From assembly GCA_964462035.1 (NCBI GenBank), contig CAYXAP010000044.1:11012-75011 (forward strand): 64,000 nucleotides of DNA, read 5' to 3'. The translations under genes were made by a program, and so were the position numbers. The notes under the pieces were generated by a model. The model saw nothing but the letters and a program-made list of their open reading frames with translations, had not been told where the DNA came from and searched no databases. This document shows positions 8,788 to 17,090 of this stretch, one piece after another. The DNA comes from UBA1660 sp964462035 (GTDB lineage Bacteria > Myxococcota_A > Polyangia > Polyangiales > Houyiibacteriaceae). Numbering within the stretch: position 1 is the stretch's first letter; each line of letters begins with the position of its first letter.

Positions 8788-9200
8788 GGTGCTGGCCTCT
8801 GGTGCTCGCGCTCGCCTTCGCGTGCTCGTCGAGCGAGAGCGGCAGCGCGCCGCCCGAGACCCCGAGCGCCGAGGTCACCCGCGAGCCGCCGGAGCCCGAG
8901 GCGGAGCCGGAGCAGTCCGAGCCCGAAGGAGAGCCGGCGGAGCCCGAGCTCTTCCAGCCGGAAGCGAGCGGCGAGCCATCGCTCGAGCCGGCTCCAGGCT
9001 ACGACCACGGCTGCGAAGCCGACACCGACTGTGTCATCGCCACCGATCCGTGCGCCCGAGCCTTCGCCGTTCACCGCGACCGGGAGTCCGCGTTCCGCGA
9101 TCAGTTCCGTGGCCGACAGTATCGCTGCCCGATGGCGGAGTACCCCTCCGAGCCCGTGGCGCACTGTCGAGAGGGGCGCTGCGTCGGCGTCGTTCCCTGA
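8784..9200 (+). CDS. Small Pro/Glu-rich lipoprotein
   Basis: A 138-residue predicted lipoprotein. The signal MRCWPLVLALAFAC places the lipidated residue at Cys14. Residues 15-75 form a low-complexity spacer very rich in Pro and Glu, like a periplasm- or wall-spanning stalk. The short C-terminal domain has six cysteines (for example CEADTDCVIATDPCARAF and AHCREGRCVG), likely disulphide-bonded. The start overlaps the DUF2277 stop by 4 bases. Function is not recognised. Confidence 0.75.
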   Translation: MRCWPLVLALAFACSSSESGSAPPETPSAEVTREPPEPEAEPEQSEPEGEPAEPELFQPEASGEPSLEPAPGYDHGCEADTDCVIATDPCARAFAVHRDRESAFRDQFRGRQYRCPMAEYPSEPVAHCREGRCVGVVP

Positions 9201-9243
9201 CCTGCGTTTCACGGTCGAGGGACCGGGTTGCGGGAGGACCCAT

Positions 9244-9259
9244 CGACCCTCTAGGGTCG
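9244..9259. promoter_or_regulatory. Palindrome upstream of DUF167 start
   Basis: CGACCCT and AGGGTCG form a perfect 7-base inverted repeat with a 2-base centre, 6 bases before the proposed TTG start. It could be an operator or a leader hairpin. Its AGGG could also serve as the ribosome site. Function is unproven. Confidence 0.3.
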
Positions 9260-9265
9260 CGCCCC

Positions 9266-9583
9266 TTGGAACCCCCGACGACAGAGCTGGTGCTCGAGAT
9301 CGGCGAGGACTCCGTCGCGTTCTCGGTGCGGGTGGCGCCGCGCGCGAGCCGCGCTCGCGCGATGGGCATCCACGACGGCGCCCTGAAGCTCGCGCTGACC
9401 AAGCCCCCCGTCGACGGCGCCGCGAACGCCGCGCTCATCAAGCTGCTCAGCAAGGCGCTCGGCATCTCCAAGGGGCGCGTTCGGATCGCTCACGGCGAGC
9501 ACGCGCGGCTCAAGCACATCGTGATCGACACCGACGCGCCCAACGAGGTCGCCAGCCGCCTCCGCTCACTCGCTCGGCGCTGA
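9266..9583 (+). CDS. DUF167 (YggU-type) protein
   Basis: A 105-residue protein of the DUF167/YggU family, a small alpha/beta fold of unknown function. The conserved core VRVAPRASRARAMG, LKLALTKPPVDGAANAALIKLLSKALG and KGRVRIAHGEHARLKHIVI is complete. No ATG or GTG lies before the domain in frame. The likely start is the TTG at 9266, with AGGG 9 bases upstream, so the exact N-terminus is uncertain. The last 18 bases overlap the convergent lipoprotein gene. Orthologues often sit near YggT or pyrroline-carboxylate reductase genes; neither is present here. Confidence 0.88.
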   Translation: MEPPTTELVLEIGEDSVAFSVRVAPRASRARAMGIHDGALKLALTKPPVDGAANAALIKLLSKALGISKGRVRIAHGEHARLKHIVIDTDAPNEVASRLRSLARR

Positions 9584-10594
9584 CTCCGGCAGCTCGACGA
9601 ACCAGGTCAGTCCCGGCATGCCGCCGTGCCCGGCGACCATGATGGAGCCCAGCATCGCGAGCTCGCGTCCGTTCGTCGCGACACGGGCGATGCCGAGGGG
9701 CAGGACGCACAGTCGGCCCTCGTCGCGGAGCCCTTCGTCATCGCACTCCGCCTGGGTCGCTTCGCACCAGTAGCCGCCGCCATCGCACGCGCCGAGGCGG
9801 GCCGTTCGCCGGCCGAGCTCTCGCCGGCTCTCGCCATCCCGCGACACCAACCAGAGCACCCATTCCGGGTCGTCGAGATCCTGCGTGGTCTCCAGCCAGA
9901 GTAGCGATTCGGTACCCTCGAGCTCGACGAGCGGGTCATAGCCACCGAGCGAGAAGGTCACGTGCACCGCCTGCCCGACGCGGTCCCGAACCGGATGCAC
10001 GCGGTCGGACACCAACGCTCGGCGGACCGCCTCCACCCGGTGCGGCGTCACGTCGCCACCGACCCGCTCTGTCGACCCGCTCGAGTCGCCCTCGACCAGA
10101 TGCAGCGACTCGGGGCCGCCCTCGTCCCAGTCGACCTGGAACGCCAGCCAACCGGTCTGCGTACGCGCCAGCGTCTCCCTCAACTGGCATCGCTCGAACC
10201 ACTCGTAGCCCGGCGCGCCTCGCCCTTCGAACGGAGGACACCCGTCGACGGCCTGCCGCGGACTCGGCATCGGCTGCGTGTCGTCGCGCGGCTCGAGTCC
10301 AAACGCGAGCAGCTCCTCGAGTGATCCCTCGGGCAGCGGTGCCGCGTTCGACGCCGGCGCCGAGCCAGTCTCGCTGACCTCGGACGGGCCCGGCTCGAGG
10401 GCCGACGGCTGGGCCTCGACGGCCGGCGCTGCTCGGTGGGTGTTCCCGCGCTGAACGCGCCCTTCGCTCGGCTGCGACCCGCCGCATGCCGACGCCAGAA
10501 CGATCCACAGGAATGTGCTCCCCAGGCGACCCACGCCCGGAACCCAACGACCCTCGCGTCGAAGGTCATTCCCAAGCCTGGTGTGCCAGTCCAC
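9566..10594 (-). CDS. Putative lipoprotein, unknown function
   Basis: A protein of up to 342 residues that I do not recognise. A hydrophobic segment ending in FLWIVLASAC is a good lipobox, but it begins about 27 residues after the listed start. A downstream GTG near the VGRLGSTFLW segment may therefore be the true start. After the cysteine comes a Pro/Ala/Ser/Glu linker, then a domain with several cysteines and strand-like segments (ESLHLVEGDSSG, VHVTFSLGGYDPLVELEG). It is convergent with the DUF167 gene and lies 9 bases downstream of the sctR-like gene's stop on the other side. Confidence 0.65.
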   Translation of the reverse strand: MDWHTRLGNDLRREGRWVPGVGRLGSTFLWIVLASACGGSQPSEGRVQRGNTHRAAPAVEAQPSALEPGPSEVSETGSAPASNAAPLPEGSLEELLAFGLEPRDDTQPMPSPRQAVDGCPPFEGRGAPGYEWFERCQLRETLARTQTGWLAFQVDWDEGGPESLHLVEGDSSGSTERVGGDVTPHRVEAVRRALVSDRVHPVRDRVGQAVHVTFSLGGYDPLVELEGTESLLWLETTQDLDDPEWVLWLVSRDGESRRELGRRTARLGACDGGGYWCEATQAECDDEGLRDEGRLCVLPLGIARVATNGRELAMLGSIMVAGHGGMPGLTWFVELPESAPSE

Positions 10595-10603
10595 CGTCGT
10601 CCT

Positions 10604-11338
10604 CTAGACGTACCCGAGCACCAACGCTCTCGCGAGCAGGTACCAGCCTTCGACCAGTACGAAGAGGAGCAGCTTGAAGGGCAGGCTCACCGTGGTCGGG
10701 CTGAGCATGTGCATCCCCAGCGCGAGCAGGACGTTGGCGACGACCATGTCGACGATCAGGAAGGGGATGAAGACAAGGAAGCCGATCTGGAACGCCTCGG
10801 CGAGCTCGGTGATGAGGAAGCTCGGGAGGAGGACCAGCAGGTCGTCGGCGCTGACGTCGTCGCGGGTGTCGGGCGCGCGGCTCTGGCGCGCCAGATCGAG
10901 GAAGAGCGCGAGCTCGCGCTGGCCGGAGTTGCGGCGGAGGAACTGCTTGAGCGGCTCCTTGCCGGCGTCGATGGCTTCGAGCAGCGCATCGTAGCTGTCG
11001 CCCTCGAGCGGGTCGTCGGTGTCGATGCGCGCGGCGGCCGGGCCGGCGACCTCGGCGATCTCCTGGCCCACCGGGGTCATCACGTAGAGGCTGAGGATCA
11101 CCGCGAGGCCACTGATGATCATGCCGCTCGGGACCTGCCCGGTTCCCAGCGCGTTGCGCAGGATCGAGAGGACCACGCTGATCTTCACGAAGCTGGTCGT
11201 CATCATGAAGATGAAGGGCAGCAGGGTGAGCGCTGCCAAGGCCGCCAGCGAGATGAGCGGTCGCGACGCAAAGGAGTCGTCCTGCGCGTACGCGACGCTC
11301 GGGACGAGCAGTGCGGCGATGAAAGCGAGGCGGCCCAC
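10604..11338 (-). CDS. sctR: Type III secretion export-gate protein, SctR/FliP family
   Basis: A 244-residue membrane protein of the SctR/FliP family, which forms the export gate of type III secretion and flagellar systems. A signal-like segment (residues 1-18) precedes the conserved LPFIFMMTTSFVKISVVLSILRN run (residues 40-62), the VMTPVGQEI helix, and FLVFIPFLIVDMVVANVLLALGM. It ends with SLPFKLLLFVLVEGWYLL, diagnostic for the family. Normally SctR is encoded with SctS, SctT and SctU, but none is present on either side here. It could belong to a dispersed type III-like apparatus or be a remnant, although the reading frame is intact and full length. Confidence 0.9.
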   Translation of the reverse strand: MGRLAFIAALLVPSVAYAQDDSFASRPLISLAALAALTLLPFIFMMTTSFVKISVVLSILRNALGTGQVPSGMIISGLAVILSLYVMTPVGQEIAEVAGPAAARIDTDDPLEGDSYDALLEAIDAGKEPLKQFLRRNSGQRELALFLDLARQSRAPDTRDDVSADDLLVLLPSFLITELAEAFQIGFLVFIPFLIVDMVVANVLLALGMHMLSPTTVSLPFKLLLFVLVEGWYLLARALVLGYV

Positions 11339-11500
11339 GGCCGCGCGAGAGTCTTTCGTGGGGCTTCCCAGGTCAACCCACCCGGCCGAGTGTGACCAAA
11401 TGTCCTACCTGTGTGAACGCGGGTTGGGGACCGATGGGCCGCGCTCGCGTCTTCCCTCGGGAAAGCCCCGGTGGCACGCGATCTGCTCTCCCGGCGCGCC

Positions 11501-12826
11501 ATGAGCCTGCCACCCATGGTCACGCGCTACGTCGAGGAGCAGCTCGCTCTCGGCTTCATGTCCGTCGCGGACATCACCGAAGAGGCCCTCTACTACGGCG
11601 AGTGCGATGGAGCGGCGCCCGACGAGGTGGAGGCTTTCGTGGCCGAGGCGGTTCGCGCCTACGGGCGAATGCTCGCGAGCCGAAGCGACTCCGACGCCGA
11701 GCGTTTGGACCGAGCGTTTCGGCGCTTGGACGCCGCCGGGATCCTCGCGCGCCACCACTATGGGTGCACCCGTACGGACGCGGCCGGTGCGCTCGAGGGG
11801 GAGCTCCGAGCGGCCGAGGCCATGGGTCGCTCGATGCGCGGCTTCGTGCACTACACGATGCAGGACGCGGATCTGCTCCTCGAAGGCGAGCTCTGCCTGG
11901 CCTGGGGTCCGATCCCGATGCCGGGGCAGACGCGCGCAGCGCTCCTCGACGGCGCCGGTGTCATCGGCGACGAGATCGTCGCGGCGCTTCGGGACGAAGG
12001 CTTGGACGCGACCTGGGATGGCAATCCCCACACCGTCATCGGCCTGCGCGGCATCGACTGGAAGGCGCCGCGCGATCCCGAGAGTGGGGCGCCGGTTCTC
12101 CGTGAGGGAGAGCTCCTCGAGCCGGTCTACGCGCAGCCCGCGCCGCCCGAACGCTATGAGGTGACCGCGGCTGACGAGTGGCTGATCCGCGTCACCTACG
12201 TCGCGCTCGAGGGCATCGTCGCGCACGCCAACTTGCTCAGGCTCGACGAGAGGATGGGCGAGGGCAGCTATCGCGCCGGCCCGGTGCCGCCGGGAGACGT
12301 TCACTCCGACGAGGTGCTGGGCTTCGACTTCAAGCCGCTGGCGCTCTCGCCCGTGGGTGGCCGCCAGGCGCGCTTCGACGTCCAGGCGGTGACGATGTCG
12401 CTCCTGCTCGGTCAGACGTGGCGCCAGGCCGTCGAGGGCGCGCACGGTGTCGTGTTCTGTGCGAGCTCGCGCCAGGCGCTCCTCGAGGGCATGGACCTAC
12501 TCGACGAGCTGCGCTTGCCGCCACTCGTCGTTCAGCTCGATGGAGATTGGAGCGACGCCGATCGCGAGGCGGCGCGGGAGCGGTGCGGTGACCGACCGAT
12601 CGTCGAGTCGCGGGTGGTGGCCGATGGCTCCGGGACCTTCGACGTCGTGAAGGCGATCGCCAAGCTCACGCTCACGGACCTGAAGCGCTACGTGGGCGAC
12701 GATGGGCCGGGCGGCGGGCCGACCGGCGGCGACGGTGGAGGTTCGGGCTCGACTGCACGAGCGGGAGCCAGCGAGCGGGAGTCCACGCGACTCCCGACGA
12801 AACCCTGGTGGAAGCTCTGGGGCTGA
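11501..12826 (+). CDS. DUF6891 domain fused to a degenerate MglA-like GTPase domain
   Basis: A 441-residue cytoplasmic protein. Residues about 5-190 resemble DUF6891 (YVEEQLALGFMSVADITEEA, then RLDRAFRRLDAAGILARHHYGC). Residues about 225-397 align by eye with the gliding GTPase MglA. FDFKPLALSPVGG matches MglA FDFLPLDLGEVRG, GAHGVVFCASS matches GVDGVVFVADS, and TFDVVKAIAKLTLTDLKRY matches the MglA C-terminus. The nucleotide motifs are lost: the P-loop position reads ALEGIVAHANL (235-245) with no GKT/S, the TVPGQ position reads AVTMSLLLGQ, and the NKxD position reads QLDGDW. It is therefore probably a pseudo-GTPase. A Gly-rich linker ends in KPWWKLWG. ATG 11501 is preferred to GTG 11471. Confidence 0.75.
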   Translation: MSLPPMVTRYVEEQLALGFMSVADITEEALYYGECDGAAPDEVEAFVAEAVRAYGRMLASRSDSDAERLDRAFRRLDAAGILARHHYGCTRTDAAGALEGELRAAEAMGRSMRGFVHYTMQDADLLLEGELCLAWGPIPMPGQTRAALLDGAGVIGDEIVAALRDEGLDATWDGNPHTVIGLRGIDWKAPRDPESGAPVLREGELLEPVYAQPAPPERYEVTAADEWLIRVTYVALEGIVAHANLLRLDERMGEGSYRAGPVPPGDVHSDEVLGFDFKPLALSPVGGRQARFDVQAVTMSLLLGQTWRQAVEGAHGVVFCASSRQALLEGMDLLDELRLPPLVVQLDGDWSDADREAARERCGDRPIVESRVVADGSGTFDVVKAIAKLTLTDLKRYVGDDGPGGGPTGGDGGGSGSTARAGASERESTRLPTKPWWKLWG

Positions 12827-12833
12827 GCCGCGC

Positions 12834-13289
12834 TCAGCCGGCCTTGCGCAGCGGGGCCGGACCGTGGCGCAGCATGATCTCGTGGATCGCGCCCATCAGC
12901 TCGTCGGGCGTGAAGGGCTTGGGCACCTGAGGGCAGCCGCTGGCGCGGAGGAACTCTTCGGAGGCGCTCGAGTACGCACCGCCGGTGACGATCACCATGC
13001 GGGCGGCTGCGTCCGGATCTTGTTCGGTGAGCGCGGCGTGGATTTGCGAGCCGCCCATCCGCGGCATCGAGAGGTCGCAGACGATCACGTCGAAGGGGGA
13101 CTTGCCGAGATGCTCGAAGGCCTCGGCTCCGCTGGCGGCCAGCGTGACCTCACAGTCGTCCGACAGGACGAGCGAGAGCACGTCCCGAAGGCGTTCATCG
13201 TCATCGATGATCAGGACACGCGGGCGTCGACGGGTGACCCCCGTGCTCCGCATGCGGTCCTCGCTGTTACGGCGACCGTTCATTGTCAT
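12834..13289 (-). CDS. Single-domain response regulator (CheY-like)
   Basis: A 151-residue receiver-domain protein with no output domain. The family residues are all present: the acidic pocket Asp29-Asp31 (LIIDDDE), phosphoacceptor Asp72 (VIVCDLSMP), Thr102 (VIVTGG) and Lys124 (VPKPF). About 22 basic residues precede the domain. Such proteins carry phosphate between a histidine kinase and a target, or act by binding a partner. No kinase gene is adjacent. It is convergent with, and 7 bases from, the DUF6891-pseudo-MglA gene; whether they interact is unknown. Confidence 0.93.
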   Translation of the reverse strand: MTMNGRRNSEDRMRSTGVTRRRPRVLIIDDDERLRDVLSLVLSDDCEVTLAASGAEAFEHLGKSPFDVIVCDLSMPRMGGSQIHAALTEQDPDAAARMVIVTGGAYSSASEEFLRASGCPQVPKPFTPDELMGAIHEIMLRHGPAPLRKAG

Positions 13290-13334
13290 CCCCTCCGAGC
13301 TGACACTCTACCAATCGTCGCGGCGGATCTCCAA

Positions 13335-13350
13335 CCCCCAATGCTGGGGG
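13335..13350 (-). terminator. Candidate G+C hairpin after the esterase-like gene
   Basis: CCCCCA and TGGGGG pair around an ATGC loop, located between two minus-strand genes (downstream of the hydrolase, upstream of the response regulator). There is no clear U-run, so termination is only suggested. Confidence 0.3.
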
Positions 13351-13384
13351 GGCCTCGATACGCCATGGATTGGCGCGAAGTGCC

Positions 13385-14533
13385 CTATCGCGCGACCACC
13401 TCGATCGAGGGATCTTCGGGGGGACCGTCGAGAATCGACGTGGCCTGTGAATCATCCATGAGCCGGGATCGGGCGAAAGCGAGGGCATAGAGCGTGGTCC
13501 AGCGGAGGCCGGCGTCGGCGTCGTACTCCATGGGTGGGCAGCGCGGGAACCCGGCGAGCCTCGCGCAGATATCGGTGAAGCTCTGGTGTCCGGCACCCAG
13601 GAGGTCGACCCACAGGTCCTCGGGGCCGTCGAAGGTGTTCCAGTAGTCGTCGTCGGCCGCCGAGCCGGCGGGGTAGCCATCGCCCTCGGCGACCATCAGC
13701 AGCACCGGCACGTCCACGTCCGCCACGCCGGTCTCACCGAAGCGACGGGAGTCGCCGGCGCCCATCGAGATGACGGCGTCGAAGCGCTCGTCCCGCAGCC
13801 CGGCGCGCAGCAGGTCCTGCGCGGTCATGTCGAGGTCGGTGCAGATCGGGTCGTCGGGGTTGGTCTCGCAGTTGGCGAGGATGGCGTCGACGTCGAAGGT
13901 CGCGCCGGCGAGCGAGATTGCCGTGTAGCCGCCGAAGCTGTGGCCGCTGACCACCATCGGCGAGCCGACCAGTGAACCGAGGTCGGGGTGCGCCTCGAGG
14001 TCGTCGAGGGCCGCGCTGACGTCGGTCGAGCGCAGGTAGTAGATGTCGGCGGTCCGGGTCTCTCCGTCGGCGGTCGTGTTCCCCACGTGGGTGGGTGAGA
14101 AGACCACCCAGCCGTGGCTGGCGAAGTGTTCGCAGAGATAGGTGGAGACGTCGGCTACCCCGAGGTGACCATGGGAGAAGGCCAGGGTGGGGAAGGGGCC
14201 GGTCGCCGGCGGCGCGTCGTTGGTGGCGACCTCGGCGCGGCGGAACGCGTGCTGCGGGTTGGTCCCGCCTTCGCCGCTCGCCGGGTACCAGACGATGTAG
14301 GGAATGGTCCGATCGCCATCGCCGTCCGGGCGGGTGTAGGTGACCTCCAGCTCGCGGAAGCCGACCGGAAACTCGCCGTACCAGGCGAGCTCGTCGGAGT
14401 AGTCGCGAGGCCCCATGTCCGGGGTGGGCGGCGCGTCGGGCTCGACCGAGGCGTCTTCGGGGGGGTCACTGGTGGTGTCGTCGTCGCCGCAGGCCAGCGC
14501 GACGATCGAAAGGAAAAGCAAGGCGCGCTTCAT
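13385..14533 (-). CDS. Alpha/beta hydrolase lipoprotein (PAF-acetylhydrolase/chlorophyllase-like)
   Basis: A 382-residue predicted lipoprotein. The signal MKRALLFLSIVALAC is followed by GDDD and an Asp/Pro-rich linker. The hydrolase fold shows the oxyanion region (TLAFSHGHLG), the nucleophile elbow GHSFGG, a likely acid in VADVDVPVLLMVAEGD, and the catalytic His in LLGAGHQSFTD. This layout fits the secreted dienelactone hydrolase / platelet-activating-factor acetylhydrolase-like group acting on esters. The ATG at 14533 is chosen because it begins the signal peptide; an upstream in-frame ATG at 14545 is possible. The substrate is unknown. Confidence 0.85.
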   Translation of the reverse strand: MKRALLFLSIVALACGDDDTTSDPPEDASVEPDAPPTPDMGPRDYSDELAWYGEFPVGFRELEVTYTRPDGDGDRTIPYIVWYPASGEGGTNPQHAFRRAEVATNDAPPATGPFPTLAFSHGHLGVADVSTYLCEHFASHGWVVFSPTHVGNTTADGETRTADIYYLRSTDVSAALDDLEAHPDLGSLVGSPMVVSGHSFGGYTAISLAGATFDVDAILANCETNPDDPICTDLDMTAQDLLRAGLRDERFDAVISMGAGDSRRFGETGVADVDVPVLLMVAEGDGYPAGSAADDDYWNTFDGPEDLWVDLLGAGHQSFTDICARLAGFPRCPPMEYDADAGLRWTTLYALAFARSRLMDDSQATSILDGPPEDPSIEVVAR

Positions 14534-14632
14534 CGTGGAACGCATTCTAGACGACCGGCCTGCGTTTCGGCAGCGCCCTCCGGATCGGCTCGGCCGTTGA
14601 CCGGGGGGCATCGGGGCATTAGCCAGGGCCCC

Positions 14633-15076
14633 ATGCCGTTGATCGACACCATCATGAAGGACCTCAAGGACGCGATGAAGGCGAAGGACCTCATCACGCG
14701 CGACACCCTACGGATGGTCAAGGCCGCCCTGACCGAGGCGGAGATGGCGAAGGGCGAGAAGCTCTCCGAGGACGACGAGCTGGACGTGCTCTCTCGCGCC
14801 GTGAAGACGCGGACCGATAGCGCCAAGCAGTACGAGGAGGGGGACCGCCAGGATCTCGCCGACAAGGAGAAGGCGGAGATCTCGGTCATCCAGCGCTACC
14901 TGCCCAAGCCGATGAGCGAGGGCGAGATCCGCGAGGCGATGAAGGGTCTCGCCGAGGAGCTCGGCGCCACGTCCATGAAGGACATGGGCAAGCTCATGGG
15001 CGCCGTCACGAGCCGCTACCGCGGTCGCATCGACGGCAAGGTCGCCTCGAAGCTCGCCCGCGAAATTCTGGCCTGA
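14633..15076 (+). CDS. yqeY: GatB/YqeY domain protein
   Basis: A 147-residue protein of the YqeY family, which corresponds to the tail domain of the GatB subunit of the tRNA amidotransferase. The family signature is clear: IMKDLKDAMKAKDLITRDTL, an ISVIQRYLPKPMSEGEI segment, and a C-terminal GKLMGAVTSRYRGRIDGK. YqeY proteins are thought to bind tRNA-related substrates, but a distinct enzyme activity has not been established. It stands alone between genes of the opposite strand; the start ATG has GGGGCATTAGCCAGGG upstream but no strong ribosome site. Confidence 0.93.
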   Translation: MPLIDTIMKDLKDAMKAKDLITRDTLRMVKAALTEAEMAKGEKLSEDDELDVLSRAVKTRTDSAKQYEEGDRQDLADKEKAEISVIQRYLPKPMSEGEIREAMKGLAEELGATSMKDMGKLMGAVTSRYRGRIDGKVASKLAREILA

Positions 15077-15094
15077 GCGCCCTCAGGCCCGGCG

Positions 15095-15607
15095 TCAGCA
15101 CTCTTCCTTGATGAAGAAGGCGCGGATGCTGGTCCAGAGGTCGACGTACCAGGGCTGATTGCCGGTCCAGGGCGCGAGCTCGGCGGCGGGCTCTTCGTCG
15201 TCTTCGCCCTCGAGCGGGCCCCCGTGGGCAGGCTCGTCGGGGAGCGCGAGCTGCACCCCGAAGGGGATCGTCTCGTCCCGGCGTCGAATCGCTCGCGGTG
15301 CATCGAGCGGGAGCTCGAAGGGCATGGTCGCGTCGCGTCGCTTCATCGCGGCGTAGCGGAGCTTGAGCACGAGGCTCGGCGTGCCGTCCTTCATGGCGAC
15401 ACCGACGGAGGCGAGCTCGGCTTCGCGGCCCTCTTCGTCTCGAACCGAGCGGTTCAGTCGTAGAAAGGGCAGCTCCTGCCGGAGGGTCATGCCTTCGTCG
15501 TCCGAGTGCTCGACCCGGGCATGGACCGGGCTGCGCACTCCTTCGAGGAAGAAGCGGGCGCGCGGCCCGTTGGCGAGACTGGCGGGGTTCTTCGGCGACG
15601 CTTCCAT
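15095..15607 (-). CDS. Hypothetical protein (possible PilZ-like domain)
   Basis: A 170-residue soluble protein I do not recognise. The first 100 residues are beta-rich with strand pairs such as RARFFLEGVRSPVHARVEHSD and TLRQELPFLRLNRSVRDEEG, and PSLVLKLRYAA. This pattern loosely recalls PilZ-like domains, but the RxxxR...D/NxSxxG binding motif is not convincing. An acidic linker (EGEDDEEPAAE) precedes a short C-terminal helix WYVDLWTSIRAFFIKEEC. No operon partner is evident. Confidence 0.6.
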   Translation of the reverse strand: MEASPKNPASLANGPRARFFLEGVRSPVHARVEHSDDEGMTLRQELPFLRLNRSVRDEEGREAELASVGVAMKDGTPSLVLKLRYAAMKRRDATMPFELPLDAPRAIRRRDETIPFGVQLALPDEPAHGGPLEGEDDEEPAAELAPWTGNQPWYVDLWTSIRAFFIKEEC

Positions 15608-15683
15608 ACCCAGAAGGCATCAGAAAGGACCCCCGCTGGTCCAATTTTCGGCGAAGTCGATTCGGCGTGGGGTCGGTCTGGAG

Positions 15684-17042
15684 CTAGAGGGGCGCCATCA
15701 CCCAGGTGCCGTTGGGATCGAGGAACGAGGCCATCGAGTGTCGACCGACGATCCCGGCGGGGGGCGTTCCGATCTCGCTCCCCGGGTCGGTGATCACCAG
15801 CGATCCATCCACGATCTCGAGGCTCACCTCGTAGCCTTCGTGCTCCTGAGACGCCGCGCTCTCATCCTCCATCTCGCCGGTGTCCCAGTCCTCGCAGGGC
15901 TCGTGCTCGAAGTAGGAGTCGCTCTTGGTGGTGACCTGACTGCAGCGGAGTTGGCCGCCATCGGCGCTGCAGAGGATCGTGCTCGTGGTCGTGTAGCCGC
16001 TGCGCTCGCACACGCCCATGTCCTCGTCGTTCATCCCGTGGTTCAGCTGGACCAGGAGCTCCGTGCTGCCGCCACGGAGCAGGTTCTCGTAGCGAGCGTC
16101 GACCCGGTAGTCGGCGGTGATCCCACCGGCGCCCGGGTTGTAGGTGTCCGCCAGTCGATAGGCCTTCACTGCCCCCCCAGCACGGACGACGAGGAAGACG
16201 CCCTCGCTCTCGCCCCACGTGGTGACGCTCAGCTCGACGATCTCGGCCTCGAGCCCCGCGGCCGTACCGGTGGGGCTGCGGTGCGAGACCTCGATGTCGC
16301 TGCAGCTCTCGAGGTCCTCTCCGGTGAACCCGTCGCTTCCTTCCGCGCACCAGAAGTCGCGGATCACGTCGCGATGGGCTCCGAAGCCCACGCTCGCGTT
16401 CAACGAGACCGAGCTCTCCTCGGCTGTCGGTGCTTCGCCGAGCGCGTCGAGGCGCCCTTGTACCGTCGCGTTCGGACGGAGCGCGATGGACTGGGTCCAC
16501 GCGCGGCGGGCGTCTTCGGTGCGCCCCTGCGCCTCGTAGACGAGCCCCGCGTTGTAGAGGCACATCGCTCGCGGCACGCGGATCGGCTCGGGCGGGTTCG
16601 CGGGCATGGACGCGAGGGCCTGGTCGATCCACTGCCGGGCGCGCTCCACCTCACCCGCCCGGAACGCGATGTAGCCCGCCTCGCAGCGCGTGCGGCTGCC
16701 GTAGCGGTCGATCTCGACCGCTTCCCGAAAGCGCGCGTCGGCCGCCGCGAAGTCGCCCTGCCGCGCCGCGCGTCGCCCTGCGGAGATGGCCTGACGGAGC
16801 GAGGCCCGCTGCGCGGCCGTGATCTCCGGACGGTCGATCGTCACGCCCGGCGTCGCCGGTAGGGTGGCTTCGGTGGTCTCACCCACGGTCGCCTCGTCGG
16901 CGGCCTCCGGTTCGTCCGGCTCGTCCGGGACCTCGGCTGCCTGTGTGGCCTCGTCGTCGGAGGGGGGCTCGGGCTGCGGCGAGCCCTCGTCGTCACCGCA
17001 AGCAGCCAGTAGGAGCGCCAGGACCAGGCACGTACTCTTCAT
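15684..17042 (-). CDS. TPR-containing lipoprotein
   Basis: A 452-residue predicted lipoprotein. The signal ends in LLLAAC (Cys15) and is followed by GDDEG and a long Glu/Pro/Thr-rich linker to about residue 80. Residues about 85-200 contain tetratricopeptide-like units (RQGDFAAADARFREAVEID, RAGEVERARQWIDQAL, NAGLVYEAQGRTEDARRAW). The C-terminal 230 residues form a beta-rich domain with cysteines (FWCAEGSDGF, ESCSDIEVS, YTTTSTILCSADGGQLRC) and no recognised family. It is probably exposed in the periplasm or on the surface. A stop lies 48 bases upstream of the CoA-transferase end, on the same strand. Confidence 0.75.
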   Translation of the reverse strand: MKSTCLVLALLLAACGDDEGSPQPEPPSDDEATQAAEVPDEPDEPEAADEATVGETTEATLPATPGVTIDRPEITAAQRASLRQAISAGRRAARQGDFAAADARFREAVEIDRYGSRTRCEAGYIAFRAGEVERARQWIDQALASMPANPPEPIRVPRAMCLYNAGLVYEAQGRTEDARRAWTQSIALRPNATVQGRLDALGEAPTAEESSVSLNASVGFGAHRDVIRDFWCAEGSDGFTGEDLESCSDIEVSHRSPTGTAAGLEAEIVELSVTTWGESEGVFLVVRAGGAVKAYRLADTYNPGAGGITADYRVDARYENLLRGGSTELLVQLNHGMNDEDMGVCERSGYTTTSTILCSADGGQLRCSQVTTKSDSYFEHEPCEDWDTGEMEDESAASQEHEGYEVSLEIVDGSLVITDPGSEIGTPPAGIVGRHSMASFLDPNGTWVMAPL

Positions 17043-17090
17043 GCCCCTTCCTACCTCGTTCTCGGCCAGCTCGGATCGGCGGACGTGAGA

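Noticed and set aside
11339..11500. Possible promoter or small RNA between the divergent sctR-like and DUF6891 genes
   Set aside because: No good -35/-10 pair, hairpin with U-run or conserved structure was seen.
13385..14533. Dienelactone hydrolase as a specific function
   Set aside because: The nucleophile motif is GHSFGG with serine rather than the cysteine of dienelactone hydrolases, so only a general hydrolase call is kept.
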